Shown here: piece after piece, positions 50,922 to 60,390 of the stretch
Layout: each line of letters begins with the position of its first letter
Position numbering within the stretch: position 1 is the stretch's first letter
From: Caproiciproducens sp. CPB-2
GTDB taxonomy: Bacteria; Bacillota; Clostridia; Oscillospirales; Acutalibacteraceae
Length of the DNA: 64,000 nt
Assembly: GCF_036287215.1 (NCBI RefSeq)
Contig: NZ_CP142860.1
Span: forward strand, 2,976,001-3,040,000
Direction of reading: 5' to 3'
Position numbers and translations under genes: made by a program
The notes under the pieces: model-generated
Seen by the model: the letters and a program-made list of their open reading frames with translations, nothing else
Databases searched by the model: none
What the model was told of the DNA's origin: nothing

Positions 50922-53015
50922 ATGAGCAATATTCCTGAAATGTTCGGCAGCATGGTCTTCAACGATACAGTCATGAAGGAAAGACTGCCAAAGGACACCT
51001 ATAAGGCTCTGAGAAAGACCAGGGAACAGGGCAAGCCGCTGGATCTGCAGGTCGCAAACGTCGTTGCAAACGCGATGAAGGACTGGGCGGTGGAAAAAGG
51101 CGCGACCCATTTCACCCACTGGTTCCAGCCGATGACCGGGATCACCGCGGAAAAGCACGACAGCTTTATCTATCCGGTGGAAAACGGCAAGATCATTATG
51201 GAATTTTCAGGGAAGGAACTGATCAAGGGCGAACCCGATGCTTCCAGCTTTCCGTCCGGCGGACTGAGAGCGACCTTTGAGGCAAGAGGCTACACGGCCT
51301 GGGACCCTACCAGCAATGCGTTCATCAAAGACGGCTCCCTCTGCATTCCCACGGCGTTTTGCTCCTACGGCGGCGAGGCGCTCGATAAAAAGACTCCCCT
51401 GCTGCGTTCCATGGACGCGATCGACAGGCAGGCGATGAGAATCTTAAAGCTGTTCGGCAACACGGAAGCCCACCGGGTCATCACCACGGTAGGACCGGAA
51501 CAGGAATATTTCCTCATTGACAAGGCGATGTACGAAAAAAGAAAAGACCTGATCTACACCGGCAGAACGCTGTTCGGCGCGAAGCCCCCGAAAGGACAGG
51601 AGCTTGAGGACCACTATTTCGGCGTAATCAAGCCGAGAGTGTCCGCGTACATGAAAGAACTGGACGAAGAACTCTGGAAGCTTGGTATTTTCGCCAAGAC
51701 AAAACATAATGAAGTCGCTCCTTCCCAGCATGAACTCGCTCCCATTTTCACCACAAGCAACGTAGCCTCCGACCAGAACCAGCTCACCATGGAGGTCATG
51801 AAGAAGGTCGCCACAAAGCACGGCCTGACCTGTCTGCTCCATGAGAAGCCGTTCGCGGGCATCAACGGAAGCGGTAAGCACAACAACTGGAGCATTTCGA
51901 CCGACACCGGCGTAAACCTCCTTGAGCCGGGCGATTCTCCCCGCGAGAACGCGCAGTTCCTCCTTTTCCTCGCCGCGATCATCCGAGCGGTCGACGAGCA
52001 TCAGGACCTGCTCCGCATCTCCGTCGCGAGCGCGGGGAACGACCACCGTCTGGGCGCGAACGAAGCCCCCCCGGCGATCGTCTCCATGTTCGTGGGCGAC
52101 GAGCTGGCCAGCGTGCTGAAGTCCATTGAGGACGGCTCCTCCTATCATCAGCAGGACAAAGTTTCCATGAAAATCGGCGTCGATGTTCTGCCCGCTTTCC
52201 CGAAGGATTCCACGGACCGCAACCGCACCTCCCCGTTCGCTTTCACCGGCAACAAGTTTGAGTTCCGTATGCTCGGCTCCACCGTTTCCATCGCGTGCCC
52301 GAACATCATGCTCAACACGATCATTGCCGACGCCCTGTGCACTTTTGCGGATGAGCTGGAAAAGGCTGATGATTTCAACTCCAAGCTGGCTGAGATTATC
52401 AAGGATACGATCAAGGAGCACAGCCGTATCATCTTCAACGGCAACAACTATTCCGAAGAGTGGGTCGAGGAAGCGGAAAAACGCGGCCTGCTGAACCTTC
52501 GTTCCACCGCGGACGCGCTGCCGTACTATATCAGCGACGCCAATATCGCTTTATTTGAAAAATACAACGTGCTGACAAAAACGGAAGTTCATTCCCGCTA
52601 TGAAATCCAGCTGGAAAACTACTGTAAACAGCTCCACATTGAAGCGCTGACCATGGTGGATATGATCAAAAAAGACATTCTGCCGGCGGCCTGCTCCTAT
52701 ATGAAGGACATCAGCAAGGAGGCCATCAACAAGAAGCAGCTCTGTGCGGACATCTGCTGCGAACTGGAAGAGACCCTGCTGAAAAAGCTTTCCAGCCTCA
52801 GTTCCGACCTGTACAAAAAAATGCTTGTTCTGGAAGAGACCGTCGTACCGGAAAAAGAATTCAAGGATGTTCTGGAACAGGCAAAATACTACCGCAATAC
52901 GGTTTTCGCGGAGATGGAAGCAACCCGTGTCATCGCGGATGAAATCGAAAGCCTGGTCGGCGCGAAATACTGGCCGTACCCGACCTACGGCGACCTGCTT
53001 TTCAGCGTGATGTAA
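50922..53015 (+). CDS. glnN: Glutamine synthetase type III
   Basis: A 697-residue GSIII enzyme that makes glutamine from glutamate, ammonia and ATP. It begins [20 protein letters not shown] and has [14 protein letters not shown] and the GSIII box [20 protein letters not shown]. Catalytic blocks are [40 protein letters not shown] and [15 protein letters not shown]. The long C-terminal helical part is typical of the type III enzyme, which is common in Bacteroidetes and Clostridia. GGGAGTG before the ATG at 50922 decides the start over an in-frame GTG nine bases earlier. Divergent from the glutamate synthase operon. Confidence 0.96.
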   Translation: MSNIPEMFGSMVFNDTVMKERLPKDTYKALRKTREQGKPLDLQVANVVANAMKDWAVEKGATHFTHWFQPMTGITAEKHDSFIYPVENGKIIMEFSGKELIKGEPDASSFPSGGLRATFEARGYTAWDPTSNAFIKDGSLCIPTAFCSYGGEALDKKTPLLRSMDAIDRQAMRILKLFGNTEAHRVITTVGPEQEYFLIDKAMYEKRKDLIYTGRTLFGAKPPKGQELEDHYFGVIKPRVSAYMKELDEELWKLGIFAKTKHNEVAPSQHELAPIFTTSNVASDQNQLTMEVMKKVATKHGLTCLLHEKPFAGINGSGKHNNWSISTDTGVNLLEPGDSPRENAQFLLFLAAIIRAVDEHQDLLRISVASAGNDHRLGANEAPPAIVSMFVGDELASVLKSIEDGSSYHQQDKVSMKIGVDVLPAFPKDSTDRNRTSPFAFTGNKFEFRMLGSTVSIACPNIMLNTIIADALCTFADELEKADDFNSKLAEIIKDTIKEHSRIIFNGNNYSEEWVEEAEKRGLLNLRSTADALPYYISDANIALFEKYNVLTKTEVHSRYEIQLENYCKQLHIEALTMVDMIKKDILPAACSYMKDISKEAINKKQLCADICCELEETLLKKLSSLSSDLYKKMLVLEETVVPEKEFKDVLEQAKYYRNTVFAEMEATRVIADEIESLVGAKYWPYPTYGDLLFSVM

Positions 53016-53068
53016 AAAGCGGGAACAGCATTGGCTTGAGAGGGTATCTTGTAATATAATGCACAAGG

Positions 53069-53113
53069 GCGTGTATTCTGTTATAGCTTGCAGAATACAC
53101 GCTTCTTTTTTAT
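53069..53113 (+). terminator. Terminator of the glutamine synthetase gene
   Basis: Perfect 12-bp arms GCGTGTATTCTG (53069-53080) and CAGAATACACGC (53091-53102) followed by TTCTTTTTT. Confidence 0.9.
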
Positions 53114-53222
53114 CAGCCGCCCGGCGGCCTGCCGCGTCCCGGCAAACCATCGGTAAAAAGATACGGCGCCTGCCGGGTGTATATTCATTCAGAGTACAAG
53201 ATCTTTACATATCTTCCTATAT

Positions 53223-53263
53223 AAAGTGGGCGGTCTGTCATTCCGGCAGGCCGCCCGCTTTAT
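53223..53263. terminator. Second terminator-like hairpin
   Basis: Fifteen-bp stem (53223-53237 with 53247-53261, core GGGCGGTCTG) with A/T-rich ends on both sides. It probably insulates the DUF1538 gene from upstream transcription. Confidence 0.7.
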
Positions 53264-53427
53264 ATATTGTCTTGATATTATGAACACTTTTTGAACTCTT
53301 TGTATTATCCGGTCTATTTTATACAAAATATGTTATAATTTTAGTAAAAGATGCGGTCGACACCATGAATGGCTGAATGGCTGGTTTGAAAGCTGAAATA
53401 GAGAACAGGAACGAAAGGAAGTTGAGA

Positions 53428-55074
53428 ATGAATGGAGTAATGACCGAAAAACTGAAAGAATCCGTGCAATCCGTTCTGCCTGTCGGCATCATCGTTTTTC
53501 TGCTGAACTTTACAATCGCGCCCATGCCCACAGGCACTCTGATGATGTTCCTCACCGGAATGGTTCTGCTGATCGTTGGGATGAGCATTTTCACTCTGGG
53601 CGCGGAAATATCGATGATCCCCATGGGAGAAACCATCGGTTCGGTGCTGACCAAATCGCGCAAGCTCTGGCTGATGGTGGTAAGCAGCTTTGTCCTGGGC
53701 GTCGTGGTGACGGTGGCGGAGCCGGACCTGCAGGTGCTGACCAAGCAGGTGCCCGCCGTGCCGGACGCCGCTTTGATCGCGTCTGTCGCGTGCGGGGTGG
53801 GACTTTTTCTGGTGCTTGCGCTTCTGCGCATCCTGTTCCAGATGAATCTTTCCCACGTTTTGATCGTCTCGTATGTTTTTGTATTTATTATAGCCGCGCT
53901 GACGGCCCCGGACTATCTGGCTGTCAGCTTCGATTCCGGCGGCGTAACCACCGGACCGATTACCGTGCCCTTTATTCTGGCGCTTGGCCTGGGCATTTCC
54001 GCGGTGCGCGGCGGCAGCACCGCGGAGGGGGACAGCTTCGGGCTGTGCGCCCTGTGCTCCATCGGTCCCATTCTGGCGGTGCTGATCACGGGAATGTTTT
54101 TCGATCCCTCGGGAACGGGGTTCGCGTTTGAGTCCGCCGCCACCGTAGACAGCGCCGGCGAACTGATCGCGCTGTTTGCGAACGGCTTTCTCCAGTTTTT
54201 CAAGGAAGTCTGTATTGTTCTGCTTCCCATTGTCGTGATTTTCGTATTCCTCCAATTGATCCATCTAAAGCTCCCGAAAACCAAACTGATCCGCATTATG
54301 ATTGGGATTATATACACCCTCGTCGGGCTTTCGGTCTTTCTGACCGGCGTCAACATCGGCTTTATGCCCGCCGGTACCTACCTGGGACGCTCCATCGCGT
54401 CCCTTCCCTACCGCTGGATTCTTATTCCGCTGAGCGCGGCGATCGGGTGCTGCGTCGTCTTTGCGGAGCCTGCGGTTCATGTTCTGAACAACCAGGTGGA
54501 GGATATCACCAGCGGCGCGATCTCCGGAAGGATGATGATGGCCGGCCTTTCCATCGGCGTAGGGCTTGCGCTGGCCCTGGCCATGATCCGCATCATGGCG
54601 CACATCCCCATCTGGTTCTTCCTGCTTCCGGGCTATGCCGTTGCGCTGGCAATGACCTTTTTCAGCCCGAAAATTTTTACCGCTATTGCTTTCGATTCCG
54701 GCGGCGTCGCGGCCGGGACCATGGCCGCGGCGTTTCTGCTCCCGTTTGCTTCCGGCGCGTGCGAAGCCATGGGAGGCAATATTATGACGGACGCCTTCGG
54801 CATGATCGCCATGGTGGCCATGATGCCGATTATCACCGTACAGGCAATCGGCATTATTTACCGGATCAAGCTGGACCGCGCGGAAAAGGCGCAAGAAGCG
54901 GACAACGCACTGCCGGAGGACGGGGTTCCATCGTCTGAATTCCCGGAGGAAAATCCGGAATTTCCGGAAGAATCGGAGGAAAATAAGGGAAAAGTGGAAA
55001 ACCCTATTGCAAATTCCGAGGAAACCAGCGAAAATAGAACAGATGGCGACAATTTGTTGGAAAGGGAGGAATGA
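53428..55074 (+). CDS. DUF1538 membrane protein with internal duplication
   Basis: The ATG at 53428, after GAAAGGAAG, gives 548 residues with about twelve to fourteen membrane helices. The two halves repeat each other: VAEPDLQVLTKQV and FDSGGVTTGP in the first, FAEPAVHVLNNQV and FDSGGVAAGT in the second, each with a GMSIF/GLSVF-like opening. This is the DUF1538 family, thought to be a transporter though its substrate is unknown. A hydrophilic Glu/Pro-rich tail of about 65 residues follows. The next gene, two bases away, encodes a double PII-like protein, and the nitrogen genes precede it, which points to nitrogen-linked control or transport. Confidence 0.85.
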   Translation: MNGVMTEKLKESVQSVLPVGIIVFLLNFTIAPMPTGTLMMFLTGMVLLIVGMSIFTLGAEISMIPMGETIGSVLTKSRKLWLMVVSSFVLGVVVTVAEPDLQVLTKQVPAVPDAALIASVACGVGLFLVLALLRILFQMNLSHVLIVSYVFVFIIAALTAPDYLAVSFDSGGVTTGPITVPFILALGLGISAVRGGSTAEGDSFGLCALCSIGPILAVLITGMFFDPSGTGFAFESAATVDSAGELIALFANGFLQFFKEVCIVLLPIVVIFVFLQLIHLKLPKTKLIRIMIGIIYTLVGLSVFLTGVNIGFMPAGTYLGRSIASLPYRWILIPLSAAIGCCVVFAEPAVHVLNNQVEDITSGAISGRMMMAGLSIGVGLALALAMIRIMAHIPIWFFLLPGYAVALAMTFFSPKIFTAIAFDSGGVAAGTMAAAFLLPFASGACEAMGGNIMTDAFGMIAMVAMMPIITVQAIGIIYRIKLDRAEKAQEADNALPEDGVPSSEFPEENPEFPEESEENKGKVENPIANSEETSENRTDGDNLLEREE

Positions 55075-55075
55075 A

Positions 55076-55759
55076 ATGACGCAGACAAATACCGGATCGG
55101 AATCGACCGTACTGATGATCACGATTCTCAACCGGGGAAACGGCAAAAAAATTGCAGATCTGTTTTCCGGCAGAGGTGTGCGCCTGAATTTCCTGGCTTT
55201 GGGAAAAGGAACCGCGGATTCAAAAATCCTGTCCTACTGGGGCCTTGGCGAAACGGAAAAAGACGTTCTGTTCAGTGTGATGCCCGGGGAAACAGCCGAG
55301 AGCTTTATGGAAGAACTGAATGAAAAAATAGGCAGGCCCGGAAGCGGCATTGCCATGACCATACCGATCAGCGGTGCCGCGGGATGCAGGGAAGAGACTC
55401 TCTGCCATACCGTATTACAGAAAACAGGAGGGAGCTTTATGGACCAATCCTTTGAACACGCACTCATCGTTGCGATCGCCAATCAGGGCTTTTCAGATGA
55501 AGTGATGGATGCCGCAAAGGCCGCGAAAGCGACCGGGGGTACCGTGATCCACGCGCGGGGCGCCAGTGTGAAGGATGCCGAAAAATTCTTCGGCATTACG
55601 ATTCAGCCGGAAAAGGAATTGATTCTGATTTTAACAAAAAGCGAACACCGTGAAGAAATCATGCAGGCGATTACGCGCGAAAAGGGCCTTCATACGGACG
55701 CCAAAGCCATTGCGTTCTCCCTGCCGGTCAACGGGGTGGCAGGGCTGCCCGCTTTATAG
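55076..55759 (+). CDS. Tandem PII-like signal protein
   Basis: A 227-residue cytoplasmic protein with GGGAGG before the ATG. Two GlnB/PII-like ferredoxin folds follow each other. Domain one is residues about 12-105, with VLMITILNRGNGKKIADLFS and ending GIAMTIPISGAAG. Domain two is about 120-227, with ALIVAIANQGFSDEVMDAAK, then GGTVIHARGA, and ending AIAFSLPVNGVAGL. The T-loop tyrosine of classical GlnB is not recognisable. PII proteins report energy or nitrogen state by binding ATP, ADP and 2-oxoglutarate and often gate a membrane transporter. The coupling to the DUF1538 gene suggests exactly that. Confidence 0.82.
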   Translation: MTQTNTGSESTVLMITILNRGNGKKIADLFSGRGVRLNFLALGKGTADSKILSYWGLGETEKDVLFSVMPGETAESFMEELNEKIGRPGSGIAMTIPISGAAGCREETLCHTVLQKTGGSFMDQSFEHALIVAIANQGFSDEVMDAAKAAKATGGTVIHARGASVKDAEKFFGITIQPEKELILILTKSEHREEIMQAITREKGLHTDAKAIAFSLPVNGVAGLPAL

Positions 55760-55855
55760 CCTGGATCCGGCACGATCCCGGAATTTCCGCCGCAATAACA
55801 GTATTTTTTGTTTTAAATGATACATTCTGTATTATTTAAATGCGCAATGAAAGAC

Positions 55856-55898
55856 AAAAAGACGAAAGCCTGCTGAAACAGCGGGTTTTCGTCTTTTT
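55856..55898 (-). terminator. Terminator of the RNase P RNA gene
   Basis: AAAAGACGAAA... pairs with ...TTTCGTCTTTT with an inner CCCGCTG/CAGCAGG stem, followed by T residues on the minus strand. Confidence 0.8.
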
Positions 55899-55901
55899 GA
55901 T

Positions 55902-56242
55902 GCGACCAGGCCTGTAAGCCGAGTTCTGTCGTGAACAGCCATCTATCTTGGCCGGATGTTGCCATCGCGGCTCAGTGCCACCTTCTCGGGACGCGCCGGG
56001 CCGGCGCATAAGTCCCTCTGCGGTGTTGCTCCGAATAGGGTTTGCAGAGCCGCGCGGTCTCCCGCGCGCTGGTGAGCTCTTACCTCGCCTTTCCACCCTT
56101 ACCGTTACCGGCGGTATCTCTCTGTTGCACTTTCCCTGGGGTCGCCCCCGGCGGCCGTTAGCCGTTATTCTGCCCTGTGGAGCTCGGACTTTCCTCGGGC
56201 ACGTCCTTTCGGACTGTGTCCGCAGCCGTTCAGCCTGCTCGC
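55902..56242 (-). ncRNA. rnpB: RNase P RNA, type A
   Basis: On the minus strand the conserved P4 strands are seen as GAGGAAAGTCCGAGCTCC near the 5' end and ACAGAACTCGGCTTACA near the 3' end, with the usual CAGGGAAAGTGCAACAGAGAG and GGTAAGGGTGGAAAGGCGAG blocks between. The ends pair as the P1 stem (GCGA-GCAGGC with GCCTGG-TCGC), which fixes the borders to within a few bases. It is the catalytic RNA that matures tRNA 5' ends. Its length and domains are complete. A terminator follows directly. Confidence 0.96.
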
Positions 56243-56334
56243 TAAACTATTTTAATCGATGAAAGGCCGTCTGTCAACTGCAGATTATGGAAGCGGCCTT
56301 CCGCCGGCTGAAGCGCGGATGCGATACCATGCCG

Positions 56335-57792
56335 TCAAAAGCTGTGCTCGGAGATCAGGCGGTTTTTCTCGTCCCAAAGCTTCTGCGACAAATCCACATA
56401 ATACTGGTGCGGATTTTCAAAACGCTTCACTTCGTCCCAGAGCGTGTCCACCTGCTGCAGGCAGTATTCCTTAATTTCGTCCAGGTCGCGCGGCTTTGTC
56501 AGGCTCTTTCCGTTTTCAAACAGCTTCTGGCGCAGCTCCACCGCGCGGAAGTTTTTGACAATTTTCCGCTTCCAGATATGCTCGGGGTCAAACAGCTCGT
56601 ACGGCTTGGTGTCGTCGATCACTTCTCCGTGCAGAGTAATCAGGTCGGCAATCGCCTTGCCGCTTTCCCGGTCGAACAGCCTCCAGAGATTTTTAAAGCA
56701 GGGAGTGGTAATTTTCGCCACATTCTCACTGATTTTAATTTTCGGAGTGACGTTCCCCTGCGCGTCCTCGACGCCGCTCAGCTTGTAGACACCGCCGAAA
56801 ACAGGCTCGCTGGCCGCGGTAATCAGGCGCTCGCCCACGCCGAAGCTGTCCACACAGGCACCTTGCATCAGCATGTCGCGTATTATATACTCATCGAGGG
56901 AATTCGACGCGCAGATCTTGCAGTCCTCAAATCCGGCGGCGTCCAGCATTTTTCTCGCTTTTCGGGAAAGATAAGTAATGTCGCCGCTGTCGATGCGGAT
57001 TCCCGCGGGGCGGAACCCGAGGGGGAGAAGCTCCTCGTTGAACACGCGGATCGCGTTGGGAATGCCCGATTTCAGGACATTGTAGGTATCGACCAGCAGG
57101 GTACACTGGTTCGGATATTCCCGGGCATAGGCGCGGAAGGCTTCCAGCTCGCTGTCAAACAGCTGGACCCAGCTGTGCGCCATGGTGCCCAGCGCCTTTA
57201 CGCCGTAATCACGGTCGCAGAGGGTGCAGGCGGTCCCGCAGCACCCGCCGATATAGGCCGCCCGGGCCCCGAGAACGGCTCCGTCCGGTCCCTGCGCGCG
57301 GCGGGAGCCGAATTCCATGACCGCTCTTCCCTGCGCCGCGCGGACAATCCTGTTGGCCTTGGTGGCAATCAGGCTCTGGTGGTTAATACAGAGCAGAATC
57401 ATGGTTTCAATGAACTGCGCCTGGATCACCGGGCCGCGCACCGTAACGATGGGCTCGGTCGGAAAGATGGGGGTTCCTTCCGGGACCGCCCACACGTCGC
57501 AGGCGAACCGGAAGTTCTGCAGATAACGGATAAAATCCTCGTTGAAAATCTTGCAGTCCCGCAGATACTGAATGTCCTCTTCGGTAAACTTCAGGTTCTC
57601 CAGATACTCCACGGCCTGCTGGACACCGGCCATAATCGCATAGCCTCCGTCGCTTGGCACGCGCCGGAAAAACATGTCGAAATAGACGACCGTGTCCTGA
57701 TAGCCGTTTGTAAAATAGCCGTTGGCCATGGTGATTTCATAAAAATCGGTCAGCATGGTCAGGTTGGTTTTGAATCCGTTCTGTTCATTCAT
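56335..57792 (-). CDS. pncB: Nicotinate phosphoribosyltransferase
   Basis: An ATG at 57790-57792 with GGAG eight bases upstream gives 485 residues starting NEQNGFKTNLTMLTDFYEIT, the conserved opening of the enzyme. Other blocks are FGSRRAQGPDGAVLGARAAY, AHSWVQLF near the histidine that is phosphorylated in this family, LVDTYNVLKSGIPNAI and RIDSGDITYLSRKAR. It converts nicotinate and PRPP to nicotinate mononucleotide in NAD salvage. An in-frame start 19 codons earlier lacks a suitable ribosome binding site. It is monocistronic, ending about 90 bases from the RNase P RNA gene. Confidence 0.95.
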   Translation of the reverse strand: MNEQNGFKTNLTMLTDFYEITMANGYFTNGYQDTVVYFDMFFRRVPSDGGYAIMAGVQQAVEYLENLKFTEEDIQYLRDCKIFNEDFIRYLQNFRFACDVWAVPEGTPIFPTEPIVTVRGPVIQAQFIETMILLCINHQSLIATKANRIVRAAQGRAVMEFGSRRAQGPDGAVLGARAAYIGGCCGTACTLCDRDYGVKALGTMAHSWVQLFDSELEAFRAYAREYPNQCTLLVDTYNVLKSGIPNAIRVFNEELLPLGFRPAGIRIDSGDITYLSRKARKMLDAAGFEDCKICASNSLDEYIIRDMLMQGACVDSFGVGERLITAASEPVFGGVYKLSGVEDAQGNVTPKIKISENVAKITTPCFKNLWRLFDRESGKAIADLITLHGEVIDDTKPYELFDPEHIWKRKIVKNFRAVELRQKLFENGKSLTKPRDLDEIKEYCLQQVDTLWDEVKRFENPHQYYVDLSQKLWDEKNRLISEHSF

Positions 57793-58220
57793 CCTGTTCA
57801 GCTCCAATAAATTAAATTTTGCTGTAACTCCACCTGTGCTGGTTATCATATTATAGAACAGCAGTAAAGTGTCTCATGGATACCGTAACGGCATCCGGTT
57901 TATAGAAAAATCTCTTTCTGAAAATTACCATAAATTATAAGCCGTATGAAGAATATTATAACAAGGTTAAGGCAAAATAACAAATAAGAAATGCAAATAT
58001 GATGAAATAATTACTAATTTGAAAAATATTGGTTCATTATGTGAAATTTTTTTATATTTTATTGCATTATAAACAATAAAATATTATACTATATGACATT
58101 AACAGAATTTACGATGGTAAATTTCCAATGATTTGTAAATTTCCAGGAAATTTTGTTACAGGCGCTGTGCAGATGGAATATGTATGTGCGTAAAAAATAT
58201 TTCGTGGGGAGATGAATTCA
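57793..58220. promoter_or_regulatory. AT-rich gap with palindromic operator candidate before the XRE gene
   Basis: Extremely AT-rich. TAAATTTCCA occurs at 58118-58127 and again at 58136-58145. The second copy is part of a perfect palindrome AAATTTCC-A-GGAAATTT at 58137-58153, about 70 bases before the XRE gene. These look like operator sites for that regulator. No gene is seen. Confidence 0.5.
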
Positions 58221-58469
58221 GTGAGATTACGCAAACAGGCACTTGGAACCCGTAATTTAGTCGGTGCGCGTGTGGAGATGGCACGCAAAAACCAGGGGAT
58301 GAAGCAGAAAGAGCTTCTGGCTCAGCTTCAGGTTAACGGTGTCGATATGAACGCCTCCGGCTTGTCTAAATTGGAAGGCCAAATTCGCTATGTAACGGAT
58401 TTTGAACTTTCTGCTTTAGCTAATATTTTAAATGTTTCAGTCGACTGGCTTTTAGGCCGCGAAAAATAA
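58221..58469 (+). CDS. Small XRE-family regulator
   Basis: A single helix-turn-helix domain protein of about 82 residues. GGGGAG lies nine bases before a GTG at 58221; an ATG at 58212 is in frame but touches the ribosome binding site. The core reads ARKNQGMKQKELLAQLQVNG, then MNASGLSKLEGQIRYVTDFE and LANILNVSVDWLLGREK, the usual ending of XRE proteins. It lies alone, with a palindrome upstream, so autoregulation is likely. The target genes are not known. Confidence 0.8.
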   Translation: MRLRKQALGTRNLVGARVEMARKNQGMKQKELLAQLQVNGVDMNASGLSKLEGQIRYVTDFELSALANILNVSVDWLLGREK

Positions 58470-58551
58470 TCGTATTTGAATAACGGGGCAGGTTGAGGCG
58501 CTTCGCGTTGAGCGGGGCGCTCTTTTTCTGCTTTCTTTTTTGCAAAAGATC

Positions 58552-58702
58552 GAATATAATGATATTATATTACGGGTTGTAGACAAACTGTCAGACTGCG
58601 GCAAATCGTGCAAGTGCAGGCAACACGGAAAGCAAAATTGCTTTGCAATCTTTCGGTTGCGCGGCTTTGTCGTCAGTCTGGAATATAACGATATTATATT
58701 AC
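58552..58702 (+). repeat. Two 22-bp direct repeats containing an inverted repeat, upstream of the YtvI-like gene
   Basis: GAATATAATGATATTATATT followed by AC occurs at 58552-58573 and again, with one base changed (T to C), at 58681-58702. Each contains the inverted repeat AATATAAT-GAT-ATTATATT. The second copy ends about 35 bases before the gene. They resemble paired operator sites; which protein binds is unknown. The sequence between them holds no gene. Confidence 0.6.
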
Positions 58703-58737
58703 TATTTTGGACAAAAAAAGGCAAGGAGGATATGATT

Positions 58738-59865
58738 TTGTTTGACAGGCGACAGCTTACCCGGTTAAAGCCGCTGCTGGTCTTTTTCGCAGGGTTTACT
58801 TTGCTTTTCTATTTTTTCGCGCTTACGCTGAAATTCACGTTCCCTTTTCTGGCGGGATTTCTGCTGGCCCTGATCGTACAGCCCGTCATCCGCCAGCTGA
58901 AAAAACGGATGCATTTCAACCCTTCGGCGGCCGCGGCGCTTTCCACGGTTCTGGTTTTTGTAGTGGTTTTCGGCCTTCTGTTCCTGCTGGGTTACTGGCT
59001 GATTTATGAAATCAGCAACCTGCTGAACAACCTGACCACGGACGTAGGCGCTTTGACCGCGCCGGTCAACAGCCTGATCAGCATGGCGGGAGAGTATTTG
59101 AATCGGATCAACTCCAAATATATCGAACAGAATCAGCAGCAGATTCTGAATATCGCCCAGTCCGGCGCCGGAATCGTAAAAACGATTTTGGCGAGCGTGC
59201 TCACCTTCCTGACCTCCCTGCCGGCCATTTTCACCATGTTTATCGTCATGATCCTTTCCACGTACTTCTTTTCAAAGGACATGACCTCGATCAAATCGCA
59301 CATCATGTCGCTGTTTTCCCAAACCACCGCGCTCAATATCCGCTCCGCGTCGCGCCACGGAATGAATATGAGCGGAAAATACGTCGGCTCCTATCTGCTG
59401 ATTTATTTCATCACCTTTGTCGAAACGCTGATCGTCTTTTCCGCGCTGGGCGTCCCGTATCCGCTTGTGCTGAGCATTGTGACCGGCATCGCCGATATTC
59501 TGCCCGTGCTCGGCCCCGGAACCATTTATATCCCCCTGACGCTTCTTTACCTTGTAAGCGGCAGCTTTTTCAAAGCGGGCGCGCTTCTGGTCTGCTGGCT
59601 GCTGATTACCGCCATCCGCCAGATCATCGAGCCGAAACTGATCTCCTCTTCGATCGACATTCATCCGCTGACCATGCTCGCGGCGATCTATTTCGCGCTG
59701 GTGGCCCAGAATTTTCTGATTCTGATCTACTGTTCCGCGCTTTTGATCCTTTACAAGATCCTGACCCAGATCGGCGTGCTCCCCACCCTGTTTGAAGCGA
59801 AGCCCGCCGGCGGCGAGGCCTCAAAATCCGCGCCGAAAAACGATCCGCCGCCACCAAAAGTCTGA
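58738..59865 (+). CDS. ytvI: YtvI-like AI-2E family membrane protein
   Basis: About 375 residues with seven or eight membrane helices, of the AI-2E transporter/PerM family. The conserved end region VPYPLVLSIVTGIADILPVL followed by GPG, and the later IIEPKLISSSIDIHPLTML, are family hallmarks. Sporulation member YtvI has the same layout, fitting a spore former. AAGGAGG lies eight bases before a TTG at 58738, which I prefer; an ATG two codons earlier sits only two bases from it. A basic Pro/Lys-rich tail ends the protein. Substrate unknown; the AI-2 label of the family is historical. Confidence 0.82.
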   Translation: MFDRRQLTRLKPLLVFFAGFTLLFYFFALTLKFTFPFLAGFLLALIVQPVIRQLKKRMHFNPSAAAALSTVLVFVVVFGLLFLLGYWLIYEISNLLNNLTTDVGALTAPVNSLISMAGEYLNRINSKYIEQNQQQILNIAQSGAGIVKTILASVLTFLTSLPAIFTMFIVMILSTYFFSKDMTSIKSHIMSLFSQTTALNIRSASRHGMNMSGKYVGSYLLIYFITFVETLIVFSALGVPYPLVLSIVTGIADILPVLGPGTIYIPLTLLYLVSGSFFKAGALLVCWLLITAIRQIIEPKLISSSIDIHPLTMLAAIYFALVAQNFLILIYCSALLILYKILTQIGVLPTLFEAKPAGGEASKSAPKNDPPPPKV

Positions 59866-59936
59866 CAGAAGAAAAAACCCGGCCATAAACGTTTTTCTCC
59901 GCTGTTTTTCCATTGTTGACAGTTTTGTAATGATGA

Positions 59937-59992
59937 TTGACTTATGGAAGGTTGCATGCTATAGTCTAACTGTACTAATCTTAATAATACAG
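59937..59992 (+). promoter_or_regulatory. Promoter and GntR/YtrA operator
   Basis: TTGACT (59937-59942) and TATAGT (59960-59965) are 17 bases apart. Just after the -10 lies the imperfect palindrome CTGTACTAAT...ATAATACAG (59970-59992), placed to block transcription. It suits the GntR-family regulator encoded directly downstream. Confidence 0.75.
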
Positions 59993-60012
59993 AAAACACA
60001 GAAGAGGTGAGA

Positions 60013-60387
60013 ATGGTGTTCACACTCGATTATAAGAGCCGGCTGCCGATTTACGAGCAGCTGTACAAAAGCATACGGCGCATGGCCGCCGTGGGCGCTG
60101 TGGACCAGCGGGAGCCGCTTCCGAGCGTAAGGGCGCTGGCGCAGGAGCTGGGGGTCAACCCGAACACGGTGCAAAAGGCCTACCGGATGCTTGAACACGA
60201 CGGCATTATCTGTTCCGTCCCGGGGAAAGGGTCCTTTCTTTCCGAGGACCTCTCCGCAATTTCCCAGCAGCGGGAAATCGCGCTGGAAAAGCTGGACGAC
60301 GCAATCCGGTCCGCCGCGGATCTTGGAATCACAAAAAATCAAATCATTGTAAGGGTGGAAAGCCTTGTAAGCGGGAGAGGTGAGTGA
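60013..60387 (+). CDS. GntR-family (YtrA subfamily) transcriptional regulator
   Basis: A 124-residue repressor. The winged helix-turn-helix contains DYKSRLPIYEQLYKSIRRM, LPSVRALAQELGVNPNTVQK and AYRMLEHDGIICSVPGKGSF, the GntR signature. A short two-helix tail follows in place of a ligand-binding domain, which defines the YtrA group. The ATG at 60013 follows GAGGTG closely; a GTG at 60016 is possible. YtrA-type regulators control the ABC transporter genes next to them, and here the ATPase gene starts three bases after the stop and an operator-like palindrome overlaps the promoter. Confidence 0.9.
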   Translation: MVFTLDYKSRLPIYEQLYKSIRRMAAVGAVDQREPLPSVRALAQELGVNPNTVQKAYRMLEHDGIICSVPGKGSFLSEDLSAISQQREIALEKLDDAIRSAADLGITKNQIIVRVESLVSGRGE

Positions 60388-60390
60388 GCG

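Larger units (their letters stand above)
53016..53427. other. Gap between glutamine synthetase and the DUF1538 gene
   Basis: Contains two terminator hairpins (listed separately). Near 53285-53345 an AT-rich part holds TTGAAC/TATTAT-like elements that could drive the DUF1538 gene. No gene is seen. Confidence 0.5.

Noticed and set aside
53341..54264. Long minus-strand frames opposite the DUF1538 gene
   Set aside because: Shadow frames of a membrane-protein gene. Their products are rich in His, Arg and Gln without domain pattern, and the plus strand has a ribosome binding site and clear family motifs.
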